A stretch of 64,000 nt of DNA from Ochlerotatus camptorhynchus (taxonomy: Eukaryota > Arthropoda > Insecta > Diptera > Culicidae). The position numbers were made by a program, and so were the translations under genes. Positions 1 through 10,700 of this stretch are shown here, in pieces. Below the pieces are notes generated by a model that was not told where the DNA came from, did not search any database, and saw only the letters and a program-made list of their open reading frames with translations. The stretch is taken from the NCBI RefSeq assembly GCF_037179485.1, contig NW_027040887.1:4665501-4729500 (forward strand). The letters run 5' to 3'. Every line of letters begins with the position of its first letter. The first letter of the stretch is position 1.

Positions 1-1162
1 TTATGAATCAAATTGACAGTACATATCTTTATGAAGAAGGACTACGTCTGTGATTTCTATATGGGGGTACACTTTGAGAAAACCGAAAATGGAACATGTA
101 ACAAAATTATGAATGATTTTGAACGTTAATAACTCAGCTGCCCCTGGACCAATTTCAATCATTTTATCACCAATCGATCAGAAAAATGGCTACAAATCAA
201 CAATGCTTTCGAATGTTGATTTTCAACTAGAAACTATTGAAAAACTGGTAAATGCTCAGCATTGTACAAAAGCGTCAAATTGACTAACAAATCCACCAAT
301 TACATACATGCATATGCTGCTTCCCCAGCACAGTCGTCAGAGAGTAGTAAGTAGACGAAACAAGTCGAAGTGGCATTCGGCTCCGATCCTCAGGCGCGTG
401 CGAATAGGGAGGATGGAATTGCGTAATATTTTGTACACTCATCGCCATATTCAGAACCACACGCTCCCAACAACCACACAAAATGCTCTCCAGAGTTGTA
501 ATCTTGTCACCAAACTTGGAAACAGAGGATACACTCAAAAAATATATCACATATGTAATGCATGGAATCCATGTGAATTTCACATAGCTTTCCAAAAAAA
601 AAGTTGACGAAAACCTAAAGAAATCGGTTAATGGACTTTCTCGTTCAGTTTTTTTCCTGGAAATTTTTGTTAAGCTAGAATTAAATAAAAAAGGTTTTTT
701 CCCATACATTTTTTACCCGCTTTGCTACCAATCCCCAGAGAGCCAAAACATTCAAATTTGGAAGAGAAAAGTCACTCTCATAATCTCAATATCTCAACAT
801 TCCATGTATTTGATGACACTCTGTAACATTTGGTAGAGGAGGGAGGATTAACATTTGAAGTCTCTCTCATTTTGCATATTCTGCGTAAAAAATACATAAA
901 AATTCCCTCGCTTTGAACATATTCTGCAAGAAAATACTATTTATCAAAAGTTTCTAGGAAAAACCTGAACGATAATGAATGATTTCTTTTGACTTATTTT
1001 AACCATTATATGCATCCAAAGCGTCCACTTTTCCAAATTTCTAACTTACTATCAATGGAACAGCGTCATCAATGAGAAAAAATAGCCTTGACTTAATGGT
1101 GAAAACTATTTTTGTAGTTCTTTAAAAATTCTACTCTAACTCTTTTCTTAAATGAACTTGGT

Positions 1163-1226
1163 GTCCCTGAAAAGGGTCGTTTTGTTACTTGGTTGTTGGT
1201 GATAATGATGCGTAGACGACATCCAT
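1163..1226 (-). pseudogene. Histone 3' stem-loop and H4 3'-end remnant
   Basis: Read on the minus strand, this contains CCCTTTTCAGGG, the core of the stem-loop that ends replication-dependent histone mRNAs. It is followed by the same flank as the H4 copy at 30683-30730. A short stretch at 1208-1226 corresponds to the H4 codons for the MDVVYA region, on the minus strand. The rest of the H4 3' end is deleted. Confidence 0.6.
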
Positions 1227-1227
1227 G

Positions 1228-1331
1228 GCCGGGACTGCCAAGCTCATCTCCAGTCTGATGTACGAGGAAACCCGAGGTGTGCTGAAGGTGAGCCGAGAAA
1301 ATGTGATCCGTGATGCCATCACTGAATACAC
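1228..1331 (+). pseudogene. Histone H4 central fragment (inverted piece)
   Basis: The translation reads ISSLMYEETRGVLKV, then ENVIRDAITEYT. It aligns with the centre of histone H4 (RISGLIYEETRGVLKV...ENVIRDAVTYT). Nothing upstream encodes the H4 N-terminus and the 3' part is lost, so it is a pseudogene. It lies on the plus strand while the adjoining histone stem-loop lies on the minus strand, so this copy has been internally inverted. The match to H4 is strong because the core protein is almost invariant. Confidence 0.85.
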
Positions 1332-1600
1332 AGCTGCCTACACGTCATCATCATCTTCCAAACTTTTCAAGACTTTACTAACATCAGCCCCATCGGCCAC
1401 CAACATTTTCTAAAAGAGTTGATTTTCTGAACATGTTCCAACTAAAATTCATATCAAAAGGTTCTTTTCAGGGTAATCATAGTCATACTAAAAGTATAAA
1501 CAGAGAGAACCCGGCTAAAATTCCTATTCCTACACAAAACACAAGCTCCTGCTGCAGTTAACAAAAATATTTATTATATCATACCACGTAGTCCTACGTC

Positions 1601-2399
1601 ATCATTGCGTACAACTCCCTTGTAGCTTTTTTTTATTTTGTCTACCAGCCTACTCCTTTACCCTTCCATCAGGGAGCCTACTGAAGACTATCTTCACCAG
1701 GGGCCTGGCTGGCGGCCATGTTTTTGATGCTTTCATCTGCTTTGTCTTTCTGCTTATAACACGATTTTGCGTCCGTTTCTTTCATGTATACGTCAGGCGG
1801 GCCTATTTAAATAAGGCTCGTGATCTTGGCTACTGTCAAACGTATAGGATTGTAGGGACGCGCCTTAACAACGCATACAATGGCATACTGTAATGGAGCA
1901 CACCTGATTAACATCGACAACCTTGGATCGGACTGAACGGGCGAATGGAAGACGAGCTGGTGAACGGACGGTGGAGATGATCGAGTGCTTTAAATAAAGA
2001 AAGAGGATTTTCATCTGGAAACGATAACGAGTGGTTCTCAATTAAAAAAAAAAAACACATTTATCCAAGTATTCATATGATTTATTACCTGACGTTAATT
2101 TCCAACATGAGGGAACTACCGAAAAACAAAAGTGAGGTGTGCTCCGAGGATGCTCAGCAACTTTTGGCCATCACAGATGACAACGGCGAGAACAGTGATA
2201 TCGACGAAGGTTCGTACAATTTGAATCGGAACGTAATAAACATTAAACATGAATGATGTTGGTATTGTTTATTGACAAAATCGAAAAATATTTAAAGTAC
2301 ATAGCCGATTCAGTCAAGGGTCGTTTGGGGGTGGTCTGGTTTTGATCCCGAGTCATTTTGTTAGTCACTATAAATAACCCAGGTTGCTTGGTTATCCAT
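1601..2399. other. Unassigned stretch with one short ORF
   Basis: No gene family is recognisable. A 49-codon ORF with an ATG runs 2107-2256 on the plus strand and is acidic in its middle (DDNGENSDIDEG). It could be a retrotransposon leader, a first exon or chance. A motif around 1660-1690 (CATCAGGGAGC) loosely resembles 7405-7430. Too little is present for a functional call. Confidence 0.3.
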
Positions 2400-3640
2400 T
2401 TGCACTGGCGTGCACAGGGTGGGGCAAGGTGGGGCAAGGTGGGGCAATCGCCCCTCCTTTTATAAATAAGATTTTTCCACATTTACAAAATTATGATATA
2501 AAATAACTTGATTTGAAGGTAAAATAACTTTATTTCATAATATAAGGGCACTGAAAACCTTGTATTGCGTCAATGCCTTGGTGATGGTGCCTGAAAATTG
2601 CACCACAAAGGTGCATGAATTCAATGATTTTTTTTTGTCAAAAAATTGCACCACAGAGCATACAATAAAATTCTAGTGTAAATTTTTGTTTCAAGGGTGT
2701 TCATGAAGGGTTAAAAGAAGAGGGTGAAATTAAGGTTGAAAAAATTCACCTTCGTGGTCGTAAATTGAAGAAATGAAGGTGGTACCTCTTGTGGTCCATG
2801 GAGGAACTAATCAAAATGAATAATCGGAATATCGCTTTAAATTTGGAGGTGCAAATTTACTGAAAATTTCTGGTGGAAAGTTTGCAACGCGGTGAATGTA
2901 GAAGCAAGGTTTATTCATTTTTCTGGTGCATAATTTGCATCGTTCTGATGAATGCAAGCTTCATTGAAAATTTATGGTGGAAAATTACATGAAGAGGCAA
3001 AGCCTGAAAATTTCACCACAAAACTACATGGTGAAACAAACTTCACTGACAATTTTTGGTGCACCGTTCTGGTGAATGGAGGAGCATGTTTTATTGAAAA
3101 TTTCTGGTGCAAAATTTGCATCGCTCTGATAGATAAAATGAACAGAAAATTTCTGGCGGAAAACTTGCATTGGTCTGGTAAATGAAGGCACAAGTTATAT
3201 TTAAAATTTTTGGTGGAAAATCTGCACCGTTCTGGTGAACGGATGGGCAAGCTTTTGATCTTAAATTTGCAACCTTCTGCTGAATAGAGAATCAAACTTT
3301 AATAATAATTTCTGGTGTAAAATTTGCACCATTCTGATGATAGGAGAAGCAAGTTATTGAAAATATCTGGTGGAAAATGGAAAAAGAAAATCTGCACCAA
3401 TCAGAAGATTGGAGAAGCAATTTTTATTGAGCATTAACGGTAGAAAATTCGCACCGTTCTGGTCAATTGAAAATTTCTGGTGTAAGATTTGCAACAATCT
3501 GCTGCATGGAGGGGCGAGCTAAATTGAAAATTACTTATGTAAAAATTTCAGAGTTCTGGTAAATTGAGGGGCAAGCTTTATTGAACATTTCTGGTAGAAA
3601 AAAACTATAACGTTTTGGTGAAAGAACCTCTAGGGTTTAA
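2400..3640 (+). repeat. Degenerate ~55-bp tandem array A1
   Basis: The array opens with a G-rich block (2417-2457) and a conserved leader. Many diverged copies of a unit of about 50-60 bp follow, carrying a TTCTGGTG-AAAATTTGCACC core. The same leader and array recur in the same orientation at 61650-63180. ORFs across it (2952-3185, 2972-3295) reflect the repeat and are not called as genes. Confidence 0.75.
2417..2457 (+). repeat. GGTGGGGCAA triplication, G-quadruplex-capable
   Basis: Four runs of three or four G separated by short linkers are produced by a 10-bp GGTGGGGCAA repeat. It ends in a C-rich stretch that could pair back on it. The paralogous site near 61665 has fewer repeats and only three G runs. 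Confidence 0.6.
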
Positions 3641-4690
3641 ATTCTGAGGACAGTTTCAAAAGACAAGATTTCTGGGGATGATTCCATGAAAATTCTGCGA
3701 ATAATTTCTAATGAATCCTGCAGATAGTTCCAAGATAATTTCGAAAAGAATTTTGAGAGAATCAAATATTGAATGGAATTCCAAAGGTATGTTGAGGAAA
3801 ATTTCAAAGGAATTCCAAGGTTAATTTCCAGCTCATTCTTGGAAGAATTTTCGGAGAATACAGAGAAAAATCTTCTGAAACTTAAGGGGAATTTCAGTTC
3901 CAAGATATTCTGAGAAAAAAAAAGTTCTACTATATTCCGAGAGGAACCTCAAGGATATTGAATTCTTAGTACAGTTCCAAAATATATCTGGGAAGAATTC
4001 AAAGAAAATTCTGTGAAAAATTTCAAGTACATCAGGCAGATAGTTCCAAGATAATTTCGAAAAGAATACCGAGAAATTTTGAGTGAAATTCCAAAGGGAT
4101 TTTTAGCAAAATTTCAAGTGTATTCCAAGGATAATTTCAAGCTCATTCCGGGAAAAATATCTGAGACTCTACAGGAATTTCAGTTCTAAGGTGTTCTGAG
4201 AAGAAAATATGAAGAGTTCTTAATTCCAGTGGATTTCTGAGAAAATTATTGAAATTTAAAGCTTTTAGGAGAGTTCTAAAAAAAATTCGAGAAAAACCTC
4301 AAGGATATTGAATTCTGAAAATCCAAAGGATTCCTGGGGAGTATTCCAAGAAAATTCTGCGAATAATTTCTAGTGAATCCTGCAGATAGTTCCAAGATAA
4401 TTTCGAAAAGAATACCGAGAGAATCAAATGTTGAATTAAATTCCAAAGGGATGTTGAGGAAAATTTCAAGGAAATTACTAGGATAATTTCAAACTCATTC
4501 TGGAAACAATTTCTGGAGAATACAGAGGAAATTAATCTGAAACTTTAGGGGAATTTCAGTTCCAAGATAGTCTGTGCAAAAGTCAAGAAGAGTTCTAAAA
4601 ATAATTCCAGTGGACTTCTGAAAAGAATTTCAAAAGAGCTCATAGAGTTCTAAAAATTTCGAAAAGAACCTCAAGGAATTATCCTATGAT
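3641..4690. repeat. Degenerate array B1 (AATTCC/AAATTTC type)
   Basis: Diverged tandem units carry TTCCAAGATAATTTCGAAAAG, AATTTCTGGGG and TCAAGGATATTGAATTC-type cores. The same array follows array A2 at 63181-64000. The minus-strand ORF at 3637-3903 is repeat-derived and low in complexity. No coding function is supported. Confidence 0.7.
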
Positions 4691-4950
4691 CCTATTAGCC
4701 TTGACATTTAGGTCAACAATTGAAAAATTAAAGCTAAAATTTTCGGTAAAAATGACCAAGTTTAACTTACTCGCAACGGTAATAGTAAAGTGTAACTACA
4801 ACAGCATATAACGGCTTACAAAACCTTGAAATAGTTAAAAATAAACTGTAACGATACCTTCAAAATATACAAAAAATGTATTGCACAAAATTTCAGAATG
4901 GTTACCAGTACCTTGAAGAATATATTTTCTTTGGTTTATATTTTTAACCT

Positions 4951-5497
4951 GTGAAGAATATCGTGACGCAAAACATTATTACAACGATTCCTACAGGGTA
5001 CAGAAATTGGAAGAAAACGACCGAGTGGCTGGGCAAACACAATCGCAGTGATCCCCATGTTGGTAGTATGGAAGCGTGGAAAAATTTCAAATCCAGGAAG
5101 GGTATCGACGATGAACTGGACCACCAAAAAACAGCTATGATTGCTGCTAGTGAGGCAAAGCGGCTACAAAATCGCTATATAATGGAACGTTTCATCGATA
5201 TTGTGCGCATACTTTGCAAAGGTGGCCGACCACTTCGTGGACATTCGGAAGGAGCGGAAAGTGTGACTGGGTGGCTAACTACGATCCTGTGCTGGAAAAA
5301 CATTTGGCGGAAGATGAAAACCTTGCGAGGAAAACCAGTGGCAATCATTGCAGATGAGACGAGCGATTGTGGCCACCACGAGCAGTTGGCGAATGCCATC
5401 AGGTATATTGATAATGATCGGCCGACGGAAACATTCGTGGGTGTGCGGCAGGTGTTGAAAACAGACGCGACGACCATCTTCAATACTATTCCTGAGG
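4951..5497 (+). pseudogene. hAT-type transposase remnant (DUF4371 region)
   Basis: The translation contains GYRNWKKTTEWLGKHNRSDP, typical of the segment after a TTF-type zinc finger. FIDIVRILCKGGRPLRGHSE and ADETSDCGHHEQLANAIRYI follow, typical of the DUF4371 domain found in ZMYM1/THAP0-like hAT transposases. The ADETSD acidic residue corresponds to the first catalytic aspartate region. There is no ATG at the open end (the frame begins with GTG), and the zinc finger and the whole C-terminal half are missing. Homology stops at about 5497, where an inverted-repeat element begins, so the frame running on to 5757 is not transposase. The family call is from memory of the domain; the truncation is seen directly. 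Confidence 0.75.
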
Positions 5498-7348
5498 CCG
5501 ATGACATAGTAACGCGTTTAGCGAAGCGTGCGCGTGCGCGTGTGCGTGTGCGTCTGAGCTACTTTGATGAGCGTCCATGCAAAATGCTTGGTGAAACGCT
5601 TCCACCTGTCATAGTAAACGCGTTGCGATGCGTCTGCAGTAGCGTCAAAGCACTCCTTGGAGTGTTTTCACGCGCGTGCACGCAAAAGACTGTTGTAGTG
5701 CCATTGAAATTAAATGGTGATCGACTAGATAATTGCGATTTTGGTCGAATTCTATAAACTGAATATGAATAATTACGTTATAAATAGCATCGGTAGATCG
5801 GAAGTCTAGAAGTTTAAGTACATTTTAAATTTAGCCGGCATTTTTGTTTTGTTAAATGTTACATATTAAATGTTAAACAAACTGTGTTATATTGTAATTG
5901 TTAAATGTTAATTGTTATATGTTGAATACTACATAATAAATTCTAAATTTCAAATGTTAAATTTATAATGCTTTATGTTCATTACCTAATGATGAATGCT
6001 AAATGCTGAATGTTAAATGTTACATGTTAAATGTTCCATGTTAAATGCTACATCTTAAATGTAACATGTTACATTTTAAATGTTGAATGTTACATGTTAA
6101 ATGTTTATTGTTTAATGTTAAATGTTAAATTTTAAATATTATTTGTTAATTGTTAAATGCTTAATGTTGAATGCTTAATGCTCAAGGATAAATGCTAAAT
6201 GTTAAATGTAATATGTTAGATGTTAAATGTAAATTGTCAATGTTAAATGTTAAATGCTAAATTATAAATTTGAAATTTTAAAATTTAAATTTAAATGATA
6301 AATTTAAGTGTTAAATATTAAATTGGTTGATTTCAAATGCCAAATGTTAAATGTTATATGTGAAATGCTGAATGGTAAATGTTAAATGCCAAATGTTAGA
6401 TGGTAATTGTAAAAATGTTAGATGTTAATTGTTAAATGTTAATTGTTAAATGTTAAATGTGCATGTTAAATGATAATTACTAATGTTAAATATGAAATGA
6501 ATGTGTATGTCAAATGCTAAATGCTGAATTTTAAATGTTACATGTTAAATGTAAATTGTTAATTGATACATGTTACATGTAATATGTTAAATAATAAATG
6601 TTAAATGATAATAAATGCTAGATGTGAATTGTAAAATATAAAACGCTTAATGTTTAATACTAAATGATTTATGCTAAATGTTTAATGTTACATGTTACCT
6701 GTAAATTGTTAAATGTTAATTGGTAAATGTTAAATGAGAATATTAAACGAGAATGTTAATTGTAAGATGTTAAAAGCTGAATATGAATGTGGAATGCTAA
6801 ATGCTTAAATTTAATTGTTAAATGGAACATGTTAAATGTAAAATGTATCATGCGAAATGTAAAATGTTTATTGTTACAGGTTACCTTCAACATGTAAAAT
6901 GATAAACGTTAAATGTTAAAAGCTAAATGTTAAGATTTAAATGTTAAATGGCAAATGTTAAATGTTAAATATTAAATGTTAGATGGTAAATGATAAATGC
7001 TATATGTTAAATGCTAAATAATAAATTTTAAATATAAAATGGATTAACAAATGGACAACATCGACCCTTATCTGACCGATGTTGTTCATTTGCCATCTTG
7101 TTAGTACCAACTTTTAGCAATCAATTTTGAGTGCCCTAGTTTACACGGAATTTTAGTAGATTCTACTCAAAATTGGGTAATTTAGAATTAGCGTGAAAAC
7201 CAGCGGTTTTGACTGACAATAATGCGAGCTGCGCTTTCAAAAACGCGTTGAGTATGTCATAGCATGCATCACTCGACGCTTTATTGAAATTCAGCAAACG
7301 CGAACAACACGCGTTGCTCGACGCTCCGCGTTACTATGTCATCGGCCT
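5495..7348. mobile_element. Candidate inverted-repeat element interrupting the hAT remnant
   Basis: A perfect 22-bp inverted repeat, AGGCCGATGACATAGTAACG plus two bases, occupies 5495-5516 and 7327-7348. Similar shorter motifs (GTCATAGTAAACGCG, GTATGTCATAGC) lie inside each end, and both ends are rich in GCG. The interior is mostly the (TTAAATG)n tract. No clear target duplication is visible and transposase does not obviously resume after 7348. Two related elements, rather than one, remain possible. Confidence 0.5.
5860..7045. repeat. Degenerate (TTAAATG)n heptamer tract
   Basis: About 1.2 kb is dominated by TTAAATG and one-base variants (CTAAATG, TTACATG, TTAATTG) in near-continuous tandem. 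It has no open coding frame of interest. The tract begins and ends gradually, as expected of an old expanded simple repeat. Confidence 0.9.
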
Positions 7349-8099
7349 AAGAAGGTGGAATCTGCGCAATAAATATTTTTTTTAATTTTTGCCTTCTATT
7401 CTGCTCTTCCGTCAGGGAGAATCTGTTCGCTGCGACCTTTACCCATAGGAGCTTATTTAACACCAAAAACACTATTCACTATGTTCTTTTGGATTTCGTT
7501 TCGTAAATCTGAAGGAAAAACTGATTAAACTCGGAACATTGCAGCAAATGCTGCGCCATTGTCGTGACCTGACGGAGGTTTCAAGTCTCGGCCATTTGTC
7601 TTAACAAAGACTAGCACAATGCACAACCGTGTGCTACAAGATTATTTATATGACTTGCAGTTATGCACAAAAGCAAAGCTCATGCTTCGGTTAGTTTCCT
7701 CATCGCATGTATATGTATATGTGCGTTTCTTTGATCATCAAATAAGCGCTACACGCTGACTTAAGTTTACTCAAGTCGTTTGTATTATACGGCTACACGC
7801 TGAATCCACTTTACTCAAGGCATAGTTATCGTTATTTACTATGATTATTATTCTATACCAACTCTATCTACCAAAATTTGCACCCCAGAATAGTCCACAA
7901 AGACGTAGTTCTACGTAAAAAAGGTGCTTAGATTGTTTGGGCTAGTCTGTAGCTAGGAATTTCGAGAAATAACCTAAATAATTCTTTAACGTCCTCATGA
8001 TTTTCTGCTTTGATTAGGCCAAACGAGGCCCTTTAGATTATACTTACCTGATGAAAAAATAAAACACAAAATCTGTCATCATTTTTTAAATGTATTACC
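7349..8099. other. Unassigned AT-rich stretch
   Basis: No coding homology is recognised. A GACGTAGTTCTACGTA near-palindrome at 7902-7917 resembles the ends of the histone-linked unit, but the surrounding sequence does not match the other copies. Confidence 0.4.
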
Positions 8100-8119
8100 A
8101 AAGCTAATGGGCACCCTTT

Positions 8120-8355
8120 GGTCATATATAAGGTCACCGTGTAGGTAGTAGTGTTGCTTTCCATCATCCCACGCCCTCCGTTTATATTCCTCGACTCGCA
8201 CAAAGCTTCAACAAACAGCTAGCTAGCATCTTCCTGCGCTAATGAAGCCAGCTAACAAGCGGGAGCTTTTCTTACGTCGTTCACAGCAGCAGCTACCGGA
8301 AACCGGAAGTGAGCCTGAATTGCTAGCCATCCTCAAAACAGATACTGAAGCATAG
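8120..8355 (+). other. TATA-like site and 37-codon ORF of unknown function
   Basis: A CATATATAAGG sequence at about 8123-8133 lies roughly 110 bases before an ATG at 8242. The ORF from there (8242-8355) encodes 37 residues beginning MKPANKRELFLRRSQQQLP. It is more GC-rich than its surroundings, and it could be a short leader exon or a retroelement leader. No family is recognised and no splice donor is obvious. A longer frame at 8382-8594 is not persuasive. Confidence 0.25.
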
Positions 8356-8599
8356 AGCCAATAAGTAACTAAGAAAGTTAATTGAGAGATCAATTAGGAA
8401 CTACACCCAGACGCAGACCCATCCGAAGGAAAGAAGTAGAAAAGCTACTAGAAAAGCAATTACCAAGCCCTGATTGCTCCCCTCCGCCTGCATCTGGAAC
8501 TGGGTGTCCGTTTTGTTGGTTGTCATTTTCCATTCTGCTATTGACCTACCTGGTTGTTGGTTCTTCCACGATCGATGAAGCTGCTGGCTGGTGATATTG

Positions 8600-10440
8600 G
8601 TCATTAATTCGAATTGATCCTTTCACTACAGAGGGCTTTCTCAACTTTGTAAAACTCCATCAGTGTTGTGAATATTGACCATTTTCTTGAGTCGTTCGTT
8701 TATTTTCCTCATAAAATACGCTTATTAAATTGTTTGTACAATGAGAGTAGAGACGCGAGACGGGGTTACAGCCATAAATATACGCTTTATTCTGTACCTA
8801 TTTGGTTTTTGCTTCTTTAATTTTTTTTGTTTAGTTGGTATGCGTGCTACTTGTCTTATAATCGTAAACCTTCAACTGGTATTGATTGTAACACGGGGAA
8901 AAATAGAACGGAAACAACAATTGCAGCTACTGCTTTTTAGTTACATAGAAACTCAAAGTAATTCATGTGTATGTATGTGTGTGTGTTTGTGTCGGGTTTG
9001 ATTGCTTTGCAACTGGTTCGTCGTTTACGTCACGATTCTTCTACTTTCTTTCTTTTTAAATGGTGTTGCTTCATTGTCAGTGCACTGGTTGGTGGAAAGA
9101 TTGTTCTGCTCCGTCGTTACGCAATGTACAATAATTATGATAACAGCAACATCAACAACAATGGTAATCATTTAAACTCGGTTATAAATCAATCGAGGCT
9201 TGGAACGTACAGGAGAGGCAACGAAATTCATCAGGTTTTGGGACTGGTTCATCCCGAAAGCGTAGTTGTTTATAATTCATTCCAAAATGCTTGGAACTGG
9301 TACCCTGTTGAAAATTTCACAGTAACTTTCGTTTTGTTTTAATGAGAATAAAAAAAAAATGCAGCAGAAGCACTGTACAGGTCAACTGTAGGCGGTTAGG
9401 GAAAAGCGGATTTAATTGGAAGAACCCTTTCGATGGTAAATTTTGGTTGATATTAAGGAACGAAGAAAGTACGTTACAAAAACTAATAAAACTAAAACTA
9501 ATGCAGAACTACGTATAATATATTTAAAAAAAATGTAAAAATTCTTTCGCAGATAGCTTAGAGAACTTTTGTGGATATCCATGTAGATCTTTTAGAACTA
9601 CTGAAAATACAGAAAATCTAAAGGATTTTTAAAAGAAAGCTCACACACAAATTGAGTGGTCTAACAGAACTTATTTCTTTTACAAAACAGTATGTAAAGT
9701 ACTTCCGGAGGAAGTGCTTTATTTAGTTCACCGAAATTTCCCAGACATACTCTTTCAACTTCTCCTAGTAGTGAATTTAGTGATTTTAATGATAACCATC
9801 AAACTCTTTTATATGCCCTTCGCAAATTGAATTGGACCGCATTTCCTCTTGCATCATATGAAGCACGCTGTATGCTCATCAACTTACTTTTCCTTCATCA
9901 ATGACATCGCATAGAATCATCAGAAATACTTTCACAATTAAACTTCTGCACACCCTGTCGGCATCTAAGAACACGAAAATTATTCTCAGAAAAATCACAC
10001 AGAACAAATTACGCAAAAAATGGCCCCTTCAATCGAATGATGCGACAGTATAATCTACACTATGAAGTCATTAGCATCACTATGTCAATAGAAGAGATTA
10101 AAACCCAACTAAAACATAATAGAAATAATGCATAGTATGTAAGTAAAACATTGTAATCATTGTATGTAGTCTACTTTGCTTGACGAAATAAATAAATAAT
10201 TAAATGGTCTCAGAACTTTCCCTTAGTGATTCTCAGAGCATCCTCATGTATTGACAGATGAATTTCGCCCGGAATTTGTTTTTCCAATATATTTATTTGT
10301 GGCTCAAGCACATTAACTTTACGGAGCCAATGCTTCTCAGGACATAACGATGAGGGCAATATTACAAATTCTCGTAGAATTTTCCCAAAGTTTGTCCTTT
10401 TGAAACTCTCGAATCTTATGGTTTTAATGTCTCATAATCC
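8600..10440. other. Unassigned low-complexity sequence
   Basis: T-rich and CA/GT-rich stretches, including a TGTGTATG run near 8965-8990, with scattered short frames such as 8965-9342. There are no repeats shared with the rest of the window and no protein motifs. It could be single-copy UTR or intron sequence of a host gene, but nothing proves that. Confidence 0.35.
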
Positions 10441-10449
10441 TCATTATAG

Positions 10450-10620
10450 GATTTTCCTTAGCTCAGTCGGTTTTAGTTCAGCTTCAAAACAAGAGCAAGC
10501 TGGAGATGGCAAGTCGAAGAATGCAAAACTGGTACAGGATTAAAAAGCTCCCAATTAGCAAATGAGGAAGAGCTCAAAAAACACTAAGTGAAAACAGCCG
10601 TAAAGCTTTAGTTGGGTCAC
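10450..10620 (+). mobile_element. Degenerate tRNA-derived SINE (Feilai-related)
   Basis: CTTAGCTCAGTCGG matches the tRNA-like head (A-box region) of the SINE at 18219. GGTACAGGATTAAAAAGCTC, then ACACTAAGT, match its body and tail in the same order. The centre is deleted, and the flanks show no target duplication. Confidence 0.55.
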
Positions 10621-10700
10621 AATAACCGAAGAAGAAAAACATCTCGTAGAAAGATCGTGAAACATTCCGTCGGAAGATACCAGAACGTCCTGTTGAATTA

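Larger units (their letters stand above)
36..1600 (+). repeat. Histone-linked dispersed unit, copy A
   Basis: The left end (about 36-340) matches, in reverse complement, the sequence at about 31060-31400, and also matches 35215-35330 directly. The right end (about 1480-1600) matches 36620-36740, including a GTATAAACAGAGAGAAC block and the near-palindrome ACGTAGTCCTACGTC. A segment at 430-560 matches the reverse complement of 30550-30650. Between these modules lies histone H4 debris (1163-1331). The modules are seen directly; that they form one mobile unit is inference. Translations at 284-709 are not homologous to anything I recognise and are probably non-coding. Confidence 0.6.

Noticed and set aside
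2400..4690. CRISPR-like repeat array
   Set aside because: Units are diverged, contiguous and without unique spacers, in a eukaryotic context.
5498..5757. C-terminal continuation of the 268-codon frame from 4951
   Set aside because: The sequence is GCG-rich inverted-repeat element DNA; residues such as RARARVRVR are a translated simple repeat and not transposase.
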